Shown here piece by piece: positions 44,786 through 53,172 of a DNA stretch of 64,000 nucleotides (its first letter is position 1; each line of letters begins with the position of its first letter). The DNA comes from Bacillota bacterium (GTDB lineage Bacteria > Bacillota > Clostridia > Christensenellales > Pumilibacteraceae), in the NCBI GenBank assembly GCA_009780135.1, contig WRAP01000001.1, positions 310,001-374,000 on the forward strand, read 5' to 3'. Below the pieces are notes generated by a model, which saw nothing but the letters and a program-made list of their open reading frames with translations, had not been told where the DNA came from and ran no database searches. Made by a program: the position numbers and the translations under genes.

Positions 44786-46801
44786 TTACTTCCTTTTACT
44801 TTTACTCATAGCCGATTTTAGTTCGGCTATTCTGTCTCGTAGCTTAATAGCTGTTTCGAAGTCTAAACTTTTACTGGCGATTGCCATTTGAGCTTTTAAC
44901 CCTTCCATCATTCGAGGAATTTCGCTACTGTTGATTTTTTCTTTTTCGGCTTTAGACGATATTTGAATTGTGTTTTTAATCTCTTTGATTATTGTTTGCG
45001 GTTTTGTGCCGTGAGCCATATTATAATCAACTTGTTTTTTTCTTCTCCTATCTGTTTCGCTAAGTGCCCTACTCATACTACCTGTGATTTTATCTGCATA
45101 CAATATAACTCGACTTTCACTATTCCTTGCCGCACGACCAATCGTTTGAATTAAACTGGTTTCACTCCGCAAAAAGCCCTCTTTATCTGCATCTAAAATT
45201 GCTACCAATTTAACCTCCGGAATATCTAAGCCCTCTCGCAAGAGATTTATACCTACAATAACATCAAAATCGCCTTTTCGCAAGCCGTTTATAATTTCTA
45301 TGCGTTCCATTGTATCTATATCCGAATGCAGATACCGCACCTTTATGCCATGTTCTTGCAGATATTCCGTTAAACTTTCCGCCATTCTTTTTGTTAGTGT
45401 TGTAACCAAAACCCTGCCTTTTTTATTGTTCGATGTACCTGTTAAATTATTTTTTTGATTGGTTCCGTCGTCTGTCGTAGCTCGTATTTCACCCATTAAA
45501 TCGTCTACTTGACCTTCCGTTTTACGAATTTCTACAGGAGGGTCTATTAGATGAGTTGGGCGGATTATTTGCTCAGCTACTTGCCCACTTGCCAACTTTA
45601 ACTCATACTCGGCAGGAGTTGCCGACACATAAATAAGCTGACTTGTTTTTCTATTAAACTCATCAAATTCTAAAGGTCGGTTATCATATGCGGCAGGCAG
45701 TCTAAAACCATAATCAATTAAACTATCCTTTCTTGCTCTATCGCCTCGATACATTGCTCTAAGTTGCCCTATCGTCATATGGCTTTCGTCTATAAACATT
45801 ATAAAATCTCTTGGAAAATAATCTAATAAAGTATACGGAGGCTCGCCGATTTGTCTGCCGTCAAAATATCTTGAATAATTTTCTATCCCTGTACAAAAAC
45901 CAACCTCACGCATCATTTCTATATCGTAACGGGTGCGTTGTTCAATTCTCTGAGCTTCTATAAGCTTACCATCATCTTGAAATTTTTTAATTTGCACTGC
46001 TAAATCCCGCTCTATATCGCCTATTGCTACTTCCATATTTTCTCTACTGAAAGCATAGTGAGTCGCAGGAAAAATCGCCACATGAGATAAGTTATTTGTC
46101 TTTTTGCCTGTTATAACCTCAAATCCTGATATGCTCTCTATTTCATCGCCAAAAAACTCAACCCTAATACCACTCTCATATCCTGTGTAAGCTGGAATTA
46201 TCTCTACAATATCACCCCGCACTCTAAAATTGGTTCTAGCAAACTCAATATCACTGCGTTTATAATTTATATCTACAAGTTTTTCAATTAAACCGTCTCT
46301 ACCTATGTTATCTCCAGGACGCAAGCTGACTGCCATTCTATAATAAGTTTCGGGGGCACCCAGGCCGTATATACACGATACACTGCTTACAACTATTGTA
46401 TCGCGCCTCTCCGCTAGCGAGCAAGTGGCACTGTGGCGGAGTTTATCTATCTCATCGTTGATTTGTAAATCCTTTTCGATATAAGTATCGGTGCGTGCTA
46501 TATATGCCTCCGGTTGATAATAATCATAATAGCTAACAAAAAATTCAACTCGGTTATGCGGAAAAAACTCCCGCATCTCATTACATAACTGGGCCGCAAG
46601 AGTCTTATTGTGAGCAAGAATGAGTGCAGGACGATTAACTTTATCTATGATATTAGCCATAGTAAAGGTTTTTCCGCTACCTGTAACTCCCAAAAGCACT
46701 TGATGCCGTAAACCATCCTCAATCCCTTCGGCTAGCTTATCAATCGCTCCTTGCTGGTCGCCCATCGGCTTAAATTTAGATTGCAGTTTGAACTTTTGCA
46801 T
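44786..46801 (-). CDS. uvrB: UvrABC excinuclease subunit B
   Basis: UvrB verifies DNA damage and loads UvrC. From ATG 46801 ([17 protein letters not shown]) the protein has 671 residues; a GTG 27 bases earlier is possible but unlike the family. It has Walker [16 protein letters not shown], the beta-hairpin region [20 protein letters not shown] and a C-terminal UVR motif ([17 protein letters not shown]). About 18-20 residues of polar low-complexity sequence (around 440-460, [20 protein letters not shown]) are inserted between the two helicase lobes, where relatives read directly into [15 protein letters not shown]. Confidence 0.96.
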   Translation of the reverse strand: MQKFKLQSKFKPMGDQQGAIDKLAEGIEDGLRHQVLLGVTGSGKTFTMANIIDKVNRPALILAHNKTLAAQLCNEMREFFPHNRVEFFVSYYDYYQPEAYIARTDTYIEKDLQINDEIDKLRHSATCSLAERRDTIVVSSVSCIYGLGAPETYYRMAVSLRPGDNIGRDGLIEKLVDINYKRSDIEFARTNFRVRGDIVEIIPAYTGYESGIRVEFFGDEIESISGFEVITGKKTNNLSHVAIFPATHYAFSRENMEVAIGDIERDLAVQIKKFQDDGKLIEAQRIEQRTRYDIEMMREVGFCTGIENYSRYFDGRQIGEPPYTLLDYFPRDFIMFIDESHMTIGQLRAMYRGDRARKDSLIDYGFRLPAAYDNRPLEFDEFNRKTSQLIYVSATPAEYELKLASGQVAEQIIRPTHLIDPPVEIRKTEGQVDDLMGEIRATTDDGTNQKNNLTGTSNNKKGRVLVTTLTKRMAESLTEYLQEHGIKVRYLHSDIDTMERIEIINGLRKGDFDVIVGINLLREGLDIPEVKLVAILDADKEGFLRSETSLIQTIGRAARNSESRVILYADKITGSMSRALSETDRRRKKQVDYNMAHGTKPQTIIKEIKNTIQISSKAEKEKINSSEIPRMMEGLKAQMAIASKSLDFETAIKLRDRIAELKSAMSKSKRK

Positions 46802-46950
46802 ATATTTTACTATCCGAAATTTTTCCACACAAAAACCTCTGAAAGAAATAAAATTCCTTAAATTTTTACAGAAGTTTTTTAATGTTTTAACAGCAAGATT
46901 TATCTTACTTCATTTTTACCAAAAAGGCAAAACTTTTTCTTATAATTTTC

Positions 46951-46980
46951 TTGATTTTTAGGATAAATTATGTTTATAAT
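46951..46980 (+). promoter_or_regulatory. promoter of trmL
   Basis: TTGATT (46951-46956), 18 bases, TATAAT (46975-46980). The predicted leader is about 12 bases with no Shine-Dalgarno. Confidence 0.6.
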
Positions 46981-46998
46981 AATTTTACGCACTTAAGT

Positions 46999-47469
46999 AT
47001 GCTTAACATTGTTTTACTACAACCGGAGATTCCGCAAAATACGGGTACTATTGCTCGCACCTGTGCTTGTACAGGTGCTACTTTGCATTTAGTTAAGCCA
47101 TTCAAGTTTGAGATTACAGATAAAAATCTCAAACGAGCAGGTCTTGATTATTGGGATAAGGTACAGGTTTTTTATTATGATTTTTTTGATGAGTTAATCG
47201 AAAAAAATCCTACTGCTGAATTTTTCTTTATTGAAACCGGTAGCAAAAAACGTTATACGGATGTGTTTTATCCAAATAACGCCTTTATAGTGTTTGGTCA
47301 AGAAACAATGGGTATTCCTAAAGACATTTTAGAGAGGTTTAGCGATAGAATTTTTACAGTTCCTATGCGAAATAATATTAGGTCACTAAATTTGTCTAAT
47401 TGTGTTTCGCTTGTTTTATATGAAGCCTTTAGACAACACGATTTCAACTTTATAGAGTTAGACAACTAA
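46999..47469 (+). CDS. trmL: tRNA (cytidine/uridine-34 2'-O)-methyltransferase
   Basis: TrmL methylates the wobble ribose of tRNA-Leu. From ATG 46999 (MLNIVLLQPEIPQNTGTIAR) the protein has 156 residues, as expected; a TTG-started longer frame covers the promoter and is rejected. The SPOUT knot motifs are present: N-terminal PEIPQNTG, FGQETMGIP and the C-terminal RSLNLSNCVSLVLYEAFRQ. It is transcribed away from uvrB and converges with the next gene, with only 5 bases between them and no hairpin. Confidence 0.94.
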   Translation: MLNIVLLQPEIPQNTGTIARTCACTGATLHLVKPFKFEITDKNLKRAGLDYWDKVQVFYYDFFDELIEKNPTAEFFFIETGSKKRYTDVFYPNNAFIVFGQETMGIPKDILERFSDRIFTVPMRNNIRSLNLSNCVSLVLYEAFRQHDFNFIELDN

Positions 47470-47474
47470 AGAAT

Positions 47475-48038
47475 TTAAATAGTTGGGTAATAAGCTGTAT
47501 AACTTGAACTTCCAAATACGATTGGGTTGTTTTGGTAAAGGGTGTATAAAAAACTACCTTCCATACTTGAAACCATGCTTTGTACAAGTGCAGTTTGGTC
47601 TATAAGTGATAAAACAGCAAAAACAAACAGCACAAGCATAAATGCCATGCCACTTAAAAACATGGCTCCTAAGGCTCTATTAACTATATGCACAACCTTA
47701 CTTCTAATTACGGAAATACGATTAATAGCAGCCACAATAATTATACGAAATATTTGTACAAATATAAACAACGTTATAAAATATATTATGGTAGCTAAGT
47801 GTATTATACCTAAAAATCGCCATACCTGATTATAAAAATAATCGTTGCCATTAGCTACAAGATTACCTATAGCTGGCGTGGCTAAAATTGCTCCACCAAT
47901 TAAAAAACATATCACAATAGATATTATTATCCCCACAATTCCTCTCGTACTTAACTTTAACACTCTGGCAAATCCAAGTACAGAACCTAAAACAGCAAGC
48001 CCTATTAAAACAATTATAAATATTATATTTGTTGGCAT
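47475..48038 (-). CDS. CvpA-like membrane protein
   Basis: CvpA-family proteins are small membrane proteins linked to colicin V secretion in E. coli and to envelope stress more widely. From ATG 48038 (AAGGAG 10 bases upstream) this protein has 187 residues and four membrane spans (about 4-22, 28-52, 72-98 and 115-140), the last near NRALGAMFLSGMAFML, the position of the CvpA glycine-rich block. The C-terminal 45 residues are outside or cytosolic. The first 14 codons of the longer frame are not used. The family match is by overall shape only. Confidence 0.6.
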   Translation of the reverse strand: MPTNIIFIIVLIGLAVLGSVLGFARVLKLSTRGIVGIIISIVICFLIGGAILATPAIGNLVANGNDYFYNQVWRFLGIIHLATIIYFITLFIFVQIFRIIIVAAINRISVIRSKVVHIVNRALGAMFLSGMAFMLVLFVFAVLSLIDQTALVQSMVSSMEGSFLYTLYQNNPIVFGSSSYTAYYPTI

Positions 48039-48346
48039 TTTGATTATTCTCCTTAAACGAATTGACTTTTTTCGTAGCAAAAACTACATTTACATAATAT
48101 CAAAAATTTGCTATTGTGACAACGCCCAAACAGCTATTTTTGACAATTTAACCTAAATCTAATCAAATTTTAAGAAAGCTACTGATGTTTTGAAAGTTTG
48201 GCAATGAAAGTTCGTTAATATAGTTTTTGGTGATTACTTACAGCGATATACAATAAGGCAATTATATCTTATATATATCATAAATAATGACAGCATTTTT
48301 TATTAGATTTAGAAATCACCAATTTCTTTACTTCAAATTTATAAAA

Positions 48347-49579
48347 TCAAAACTCTTCTAAAACTCTTTGTAGGGCTATCTTAATATGTGCATAATTTAG
48401 CCCACCTTGCATAAAAGCAATATATGGCTCCCGCATGGGTCCATCGGCACTAAGTTCTATTGACGAGCCTTGCACAAAGCTTCCGGATGCCATAATCACT
48501 TTGTTATCATACCCAGGCATATCCCACGGCATAGGTTTAGCAAAGCTGTCAATAGGACTACATGCCTGTATCGCCTGACAAAACGCTACAAGTTTATCGG
48601 GATTATTAAATTTTATAGAACAAATAATATCACTAAGTGTATTTTTATTATTGCAAACCTTTGGTAAAACTTCATAACCTAAACAACTAAAAACACTTCT
48701 AAAAAGCAAGGCACCTTTTAGTGCCTCTGCCGTGGTATGTGGTGCCATAAAATAACCTTGGAAAAAGTTGCGATAGCCATCTGTATATGAACCTACCTCT
48801 ACACCAACTCCAGGAGCTGTTAAACGATTAGCAATTTTACCTATTAAGTCTTTTTTGCCTGCAATATATCCACCCGTTGGAGCCAGCCCCCCGCCTGGAT
48901 TTTTTATTAAAGACCCAATAATTATATCTGCTCCCACTTCTAACGGTTCTCTTGTTTCAGCAAATTCACCATAGCAATTATCCACAACTATAAGTGATTT
49001 TGGAGTAATTTTATTTACTAAATTAACCATTTCGCCAATCGTTTCAATACTTAATGAATTTCGCCATCTATACCCTCTAGAACGCTGAATAAAAACAACT
49101 GTAGGCTTTTCTTTTAGAGCAATTTTTATTTTTTCAATATCCAATTCGCCATTATCTAAAAAATCGGTTTTAGAAAATGTTACATCAAACTCTTTAAGCG
49201 AACCATTATTATCTCCAATTATAACAGGCACGAGTGTATCGTATGGCATACCAGTAGGACTATAAAGTGTATCATGAGGACGAAGCAATCCAAATAATGC
49301 CGTCGATATAGCATGAGTTCCGCTAGCAATTAACGGAGAAACAATAGCAGACTCGGCACAAAAAGCAGTAGCAAAAACTCTACTAAGAATGTGCTTACCC
49401 TCATCTTCGTAGCTATATCCCGTACTACCTGCAAAATGCCTAAGTGCCACACAATTACCCTTAAACGCGTCTAAAACCTTCTCTTGATTTAAAAAAGCAT
49501 TTGCTTCTATTGTCTTAAAAGCATTCTCATTCTGCTTTTCCGCTTGATTTATTAAGTTGATTATCTCTTGTTTTGTCAT
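48347..49579 (-). CDS. aluminium-resistance / methionine gamma-lyase-like PLP enzyme
   Basis: This 410-residue PLP enzyme belongs to the family annotated as aluminium resistance protein (Bacillus YnbB type), related to cystathionine/methionine gamma-lyases. Its reaction is not settled. Conserved blocks include AGSTGYSYEDEGKH, SGTHAIS, VVDNCYGEF and the probable Schiff-base lysine in GSLIKNPGGG. GGSFVQGSSIELSAD-type sequence near the C-terminus (here ASGSFVQGSSIELSADGP) is typical. In Bacillus a relative lies near glnR; here it is isolated. A weak GGATAAG lies upstream of the ATG. The following gap 48081-48346 on its 3' side holds only weak inverted repeats. Confidence 0.9.
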   Translation of the reverse strand: MTKQEIINLINQAEKQNENAFKTIEANAFLNQEKVLDAFKGNCVALRHFAGSTGYSYEDEGKHILSRVFATAFCAESAIVSPLIASGTHAISTALFGLLRPHDTLYSPTGMPYDTLVPVIIGDNNGSLKEFDVTFSKTDFLDNGELDIEKIKIALKEKPTVVFIQRSRGYRWRNSLSIETIGEMVNLVNKITPKSLIVVDNCYGEFAETREPLEVGADIIIGSLIKNPGGGLAPTGGYIAGKKDLIGKIANRLTAPGVGVEVGSYTDGYRNFFQGYFMAPHTTAEALKGALLFRSVFSCLGYEVLPKVCNNKNTLSDIICSIKFNNPDKLVAFCQAIQACSPIDSFAKPMPWDMPGYDNKVIMASGSFVQGSSIELSADGPMREPYIAFMQGGLNYAHIKIALQRVLEEF

Positions 49580-49727
49580 AATTCTTATCCATTACTTAGT
49601 TTTTCTTTAATGCCTTAATAAGTTTATTTATTCTATTTCAAAATCAAAAACCTTTCTTTCGCATCAATATACATTACCTCACAAGTAGCCACATCAATAT
49701 ATCACACGCTCCAATATCAGTTGTATT

Positions 49728-49913
49728 TTAGTGGATATTCGGTCGTGCATTTTGGCTTAAATTATAATATTTTACCTCTTTTTTGTATACAAGGTGCATA
49801 GCAAAAGTATGTGAGTAATGCACTAAAAGGTCAGGGGTTTTAGCAATTTTATAAAAAATAAAACAACGATGTTGACATCTAGGGTGCGTGCAGTTACTGC
49901 ATTGAGGGTGCAT
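49728..49913 (-). CDS. doubtful small cysteine-rich protein, 61 aa
   Basis: The frame starts at ATG 49913 and opens MHPQCSNCTHPRCQHRCF, giving cysteines at 5, 8, 13 and 17 (C-x2-C-x4-C-x3-C), a possible metal site. Two HPxC steps come from a short DNA repeat (GGGTGC). The remaining residues have no recognisable features. There is no ribosome site. It may be chance coding of a repeat-rich gap. Confidence 0.25.
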   Translation of the reverse strand: MHPQCSNCTHPRCQHRCFIFYKIAKTPDLLVHYSHTFAMHLVYKKEVKYYNLSQNARPNIH

Positions 49914-49998
49914 AGGACATCGTACGCATCAAAGAATGTCGGGTGACACAAAAACTCCAAAATACGGCGTAAAAAGGGCTATTTATTGTCTGTTTTTG

Positions 49999-50022
49999 CC
50001 CGACAAACTTACCTCTTAGTTG
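49999..50022 (-). repeat. duplicated segment of the rlmN 3' end (distal copy)
   Basis: These 24 bases match 22 of 24 of 50616-50639, which lie inside rlmN and encode QLRGKFVG. Read on the minus strand in the same frame, this distal copy also encodes QLRGKFVG. The two copies bracket a 162-residue gene, as attachment-site duplications do. Confidence 0.55.
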
Positions 50023-50094
50023 TCTGAGTGGATTGATAAGTCGGGGCGATACTAAAGTGGGTTAATTTGTCGGGTGTTTTTATTTGAGTTGTTT

Positions 50095-50583
50095 TCAATA
50101 TCTCTTACAAAACTTTTCAATCTCTTTTATTGATAGTTGAGGACAATTCCAATTTTTTGTTTCAATATGCAAACAAAACTCATCAGAAATTCTAAAGTGA
50201 TAATTTTCAATATAGTATATTAACACACTATCCCAACACCATTCCCCATCTGTAAAATTATTCGGACCAAGAGTGTATTTTTCAATTTTGATTTCCTCGC
50301 ATATCTTATAATACTTTTTACTCTCTTCCTTATAAACACCATCTTTTTCAAGAACAAAAATTGCGTCATACGCCTCTTGATACTTGTCAAAATCTTTATC
50401 AAAAACATCATGTATAATTCCTAACCCACCCGAAAAAACATTGCCACTTTTTAGATACTTCAAAATCTTATTTTCATCTAGTTGCGGTTCTTCTTGAACT
50501 CTCGATATAATATATTCCTTATCTGTCCAATCAAATATTTCACATTTATTTTTATGTTTTCGATATTTCACTTTTTTATCCAT
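50095..50583 (-). CDS. orphan hypothetical protein, 162 aa
   Basis: I do not recognise this soluble, charged protein. It is rich in Lys, Glu, Asp, Tyr and Ile, starts MDKKVKYRKHKNKCEIFDWTDKEY, and contains FSGGLGIIHDVFDKDFDKY and a Trp-rich stretch GEWCWDSVLIYYIENYHF, ending in CKRY. Its size and composition resemble small immunity or accessory proteins of Gram-positive bacteria, but that is only an impression. A strong AAGGAG lies 5-6 bases before the ATG. It lies immediately downstream of rlmN (17 bases), within a 0.6-kb segment bounded by a duplicated rlmN fragment, so it may be a recent insertion. Confidence 0.8.
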   Translation of the reverse strand: MDKKVKYRKHKNKCEIFDWTDKEYIISRVQEEPQLDENKILKYLKSGNVFSGGLGIIHDVFDKDFDKYQEAYDAIFVLEKDGVYKEESKKYYKICEEIKIEKYTLGPNNFTDGEWCWDSVLIYYIENYHFRISDEFCLHIETKNWNCPQLSIKEIEKFCKRY

Positions 50584-50600
50584 AAGACTCCTTAGATTTT

Positions 50601-51650
50601 TTACCCCTTATTATCCCCGACAAACTTTCCTCTTAATTGCCCACAAGCACCTAAGATTTCGCTACCTTGCGAGCGACGAATGGAGGCGGAGAGATTTAGT
50701 TTTTCTAACTCTGATAAAAATACTTTTGCAGATTTTTCGGAAGAAGTTTTTAATTGAGTAGTTTTATGAGTATTAAGTTTAATTAAATTTATATGGCTAG
50801 AAAAACCCTTAACTAGATTTGCTAACCTTTTAGCATCTTCTACTGCGTCGTTGTTATCTTCGATTAAAGCATACTCTATACACACTCGCCTGCCTGTTTT
50901 TTCGAAATACTTTTTTGTGGCATTCATTGTTTCACTCAACGAGTATTTTTTAGCTATCGGAATAAGTTCTCTGCGTAGTATGTCTGTAGTAGCGTGCAAG
51001 CTGACAGATAGAGTAAGCCCTAAACCCTCGTCTGCAAGCTTTAGAATCTCCGGTACCAACCCACAAGTTGACAATGATATATTACGAATGCTAATATTTA
51101 ACCCCTTATCGCAACACAGTAACCTAATTGCATCTATCGAATTATCATAATTATCCAGTGGTTCTCCGCTACCCATAAACACAATATTAGAAATCGGTTT
51201 TGTGTCTTGTGGTTTTAATTCTTGCCTTCGTTTAGTAGCCGATATGTACTGTCCCACAATCTCCCCCACTGATAAATTTCTAAGAAGTCCGTTAATTCCT
51301 GAAGCACAAAAAACACATCCCATACGACAACCAACTTGAGTAGAAATACAAAGTGTATTGCCGTAATTGTTAGGCAGATAAACCCCCTCAATAAGCTCAC
51401 CATCGTGAAGCTTATATAAATATTTTTCGGTACCGTCGGTTGCTTTAACCACCTTAACAATTTCGGGAATATGATCTAAAAATCGTTTCGATAATTCATT
51501 CTTTAATTCTTTAGGGATATTAGTCATATCCGCTAACGGCACACCTTTAGTTATCCACTTAAAAAGTTGCTCTGCCCGATAGCCAGGCACAGCAAGGCTT
51601 TTAAGAATGTTTTGAATTTCAGATAAAGATAAATCTTGTAGTAATTTCAT
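50601..51650 (-). CDS. rlmN: dual-specificity 23S rRNA/tRNA adenine C2-methyltransferase
   Basis: RlmN is a radical-SAM enzyme that methylates C2 of A2503 in 23S rRNA and A37 in some tRNAs. The 349-residue protein has the cluster motif GCRMGCVFCASG (near 108-120), SGEPLDNYDN, SLHATTDILR and the C-terminal cysteine in ILGACGQLRGK that forms the covalent intermediate. The last residues after QLRGKFVG (DNKG) are short. No ribosome site precedes the ATG; a TATACT-like box lies about 18 bases upstream. rsmB and prpC-prkC, common companions, are absent. Confidence 0.96.
   Translation of the reverse strand: MKLLQDLSLSEIQNILKSLAVPGYRAEQLFKWITKGVPLADMTNIPKELKNELSKRFLDHIPEIVKVVKATDGTEKYLYKLHDGELIEGVYLPNNYGNTLCISTQVGCRMGCVFCASGINGLLRNLSVGEIVGQYISATKRRQELKPQDTKPISNIVFMGSGEPLDNYDNSIDAIRLLCCDKGLNISIRNISLSTCGLVPEILKLADEGLGLTLSVSLHATTDILRRELIPIAKKYSLSETMNATKKYFEKTGRRVCIEYALIEDNNDAVEDAKRLANLVKGFSSHINLIKLNTHKTTQLKTSSEKSAKVFLSELEKLNLSASIRRSQGSEILGACGQLRGKFVGDNKG
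50616..50639 (-). repeat. duplicated segment of the rlmN 3' end (genic copy)
   Basis: This is the copy within rlmN that matches 49999-50022 with two mismatches in 24 bases. It encodes QLRGKFVG near the C-terminus of RlmN. Confidence 0.55.
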
Positions 51651-51913
51651 TTTTGTTTTTTCTTGAGTAGTATAGGTATCTAAATTATTATTTTTAGATT
51701 ATCGCTATTTGCAAAGTTGCCAAAATTTAATTAGGCAGTACTCATATTAGTGACAATATTAAGTATCCCTATTTGTCGCTCTAGTTTTGTATAAAGTAAA
51801 TTATTTAATTCTTCTTTTGCCCAAAAGGAAGACAAAAGCCTAGTTTCCATTTTTAATTTTACTTTTATCTCCGTCAAAACTTATAAATAGAATCTAATTT
51901 TTGAATGTGATTT

Positions 51914-53080
51914 TTACATACTTTCTAAAAGTATTTTTTCATGATCTTTTGGAGTAGTTGCTGTAAAGCCATTATTAGATAAATCCGTTGACGCGACATA
52001 ATCGCTTATTCCGCTTTCTTTAGCACCTAATTCTTTTAGCGATAAAATTAAACCTAAATCTTGCATATATTTTTCAAATGCCTTTAAACCCTCGTTAGCT
52101 ATTTCTAAATCTGATTTTCCTTTTTCGCTAACACCCCAAACATTTATAGCAAAACGCTTAAATTGATGCAATCCCTTATTTAAAATATGCCTATAATAAG
52201 CTAGCGAAACACTTGCTAGTGTCATACCGTGTGTGCTATCTATATGTGCGGCAACACCGTGAGCAATATTATGCACATTCCAATCTCCGCTTTTACCTTT
52301 GCTAATTAGCGTATTTAATGCCCAAGTACTAATCCACATAATATTGGCTCTTGCCTCGTAATTAGTTGGATTATCTTTAGCAATTAGCGATGAATATATT
52401 AAGCTACGCATAAGTCCTTCTGCTATATAATCTGATGTACTATCGCCGCCTTCAGACATATATTGTTCTAAAATATGGCTAAAAATATCAAAAATACCCG
52501 CTAACATCTGATATTTTGGAACACTAAATGTATATTCGGGATTTAAAATAGAAAATTTAGGAAAGCCTTCAGGACCAACCATAATAGCATCCTTAATTTT
52601 CAGTTGTTCGTTAGTAATAACGGAGCCGCCGTTCATCTCGCTACCTGTACCAACCATGGTTAGTATACAACCAAACGGTACTAATTTGCCTACAATAGGC
52701 TCGCATTTTACAAAAAACCTATCCCATAAATCGCCTTCTTCATAGGCCAATTCAGCAACAGCTTTAGCATAGTCTACGACCGACCCCCCGCCCACAGCTA
52801 AAATAAAATCAATTTTATGTTTTTTAACGAGCGCTATACCATTCAACATTTTTTTGTAAGTAGGATTTGGCATAACTCCACTATCTTCAAAAACAGTTTT
52901 ATTATGCTTTTTTAAAAAATCTAGTGTAGCATCATAAATACCGTTCTTTTTAATAGAACCGCCACCATATACAAGCAGTATATTTTTGCCATAGTTGGGT
53001 AGTTCTTTATCCAGCCCATTTATTGCATCCGTACCAAAATATAATTTGGTCGGATTATAATATATAAAATTACCTTTCAT
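51914..53080 (-). CDS. iron-containing alcohol dehydrogenase (BDH/YqhD type)
   Basis: This NAD(P)H-dependent enzyme should interconvert aldehydes or ketones and alcohols, probably in fermentation. From ATG 53080 (MKGNFIYYNPTKLYFG; AGGAGA 11 bases upstream) it has 388 residues. It shows the nucleotide-binding LLVYGGGSIKKNGIYD, AVGGGSVVDYAKAVA and TMVGTGSEMNGGSVI and metal-binding residues around FDIFSHILEQY and NIAHGVAAHIDSTHGMTLA. Several details (short N-terminus, GGGS loops) match butanol dehydrogenase BdhA/YqhD. The exact substrate is unknown. The gap 51651-51913 on its 3' side holds no recognisable feature. Confidence 0.92.
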   Translation of the reverse strand: MKGNFIYYNPTKLYFGTDAINGLDKELPNYGKNILLVYGGGSIKKNGIYDATLDFLKKHNKTVFEDSGVMPNPTYKKMLNGIALVKKHKIDFILAVGGGSVVDYAKAVAELAYEEGDLWDRFFVKCEPIVGKLVPFGCILTMVGTGSEMNGGSVITNEQLKIKDAIMVGPEGFPKFSILNPEYTFSVPKYQMLAGIFDIFSHILEQYMSEGGDSTSDYIAEGLMRSLIYSSLIAKDNPTNYEARANIMWISTWALNTLISKGKSGDWNVHNIAHGVAAHIDSTHGMTLASVSLAYYRHILNKGLHQFKRFAINVWGVSEKGKSDLEIANEGLKAFEKYMQDLGLILSLKELGAKESGISDYVASTDLSNNGFTATTPKDHEKILLESM

Positions 53081-53118
53081 TATTATGTTTCTCCTATCAA
53101 ACAAGAAATGAGAAATCG

Positions 53119-53141
53119 TAGTAAATCAACAATTCCTCATT
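53119..53141. repeat. short palindromic repeat, copy 1
   Basis: TAGTAAATCAACAATTC (17 bases, then CTCATT) is identical to 62192-62208. With the preceding GAAATGAGAAAT it forms an imperfect inverted repeat, as the second copy does. It lies in the gap between the alcohol dehydrogenase and InlB-repeat genes. Confidence 0.45.
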
Positions 53142-53172
53142 CCTAATTTTTATTTTTCAATAAAACTATTTA

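Larger units (their letters stand above)
49580..50094. other. 515-base gap with repeats and no firm gene
   Basis: This gap contains a doubtful cysteine-rich frame (49728-49913), three copies of GTCGGG on the plus strand (49939, 50033 and 50068 approximately) and a duplicated piece of the rlmN 3' end (49999-50022). The 9-base stretch CCCGACAAA at 49999 is complementary to TTTGTCGGG near 50069. The composition is richer in G and C than other gaps, suggesting repeat or island DNA. Confidence 0.5.

Noticed and set aside
48227-48322. 9-base inverted repeat TTGGTGATT/AATCACCAA
   Set aside because: The arms are short and about 80 bases apart in AT-rich DNA, so chance is likely.
49275-49300. GAAGCAATCC inside the aluminium-resistance-family gene
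   Set aside because: It encodes normal family sequence (LFGLLRPHD) without an inverted partner, so it is not a repeat copy.
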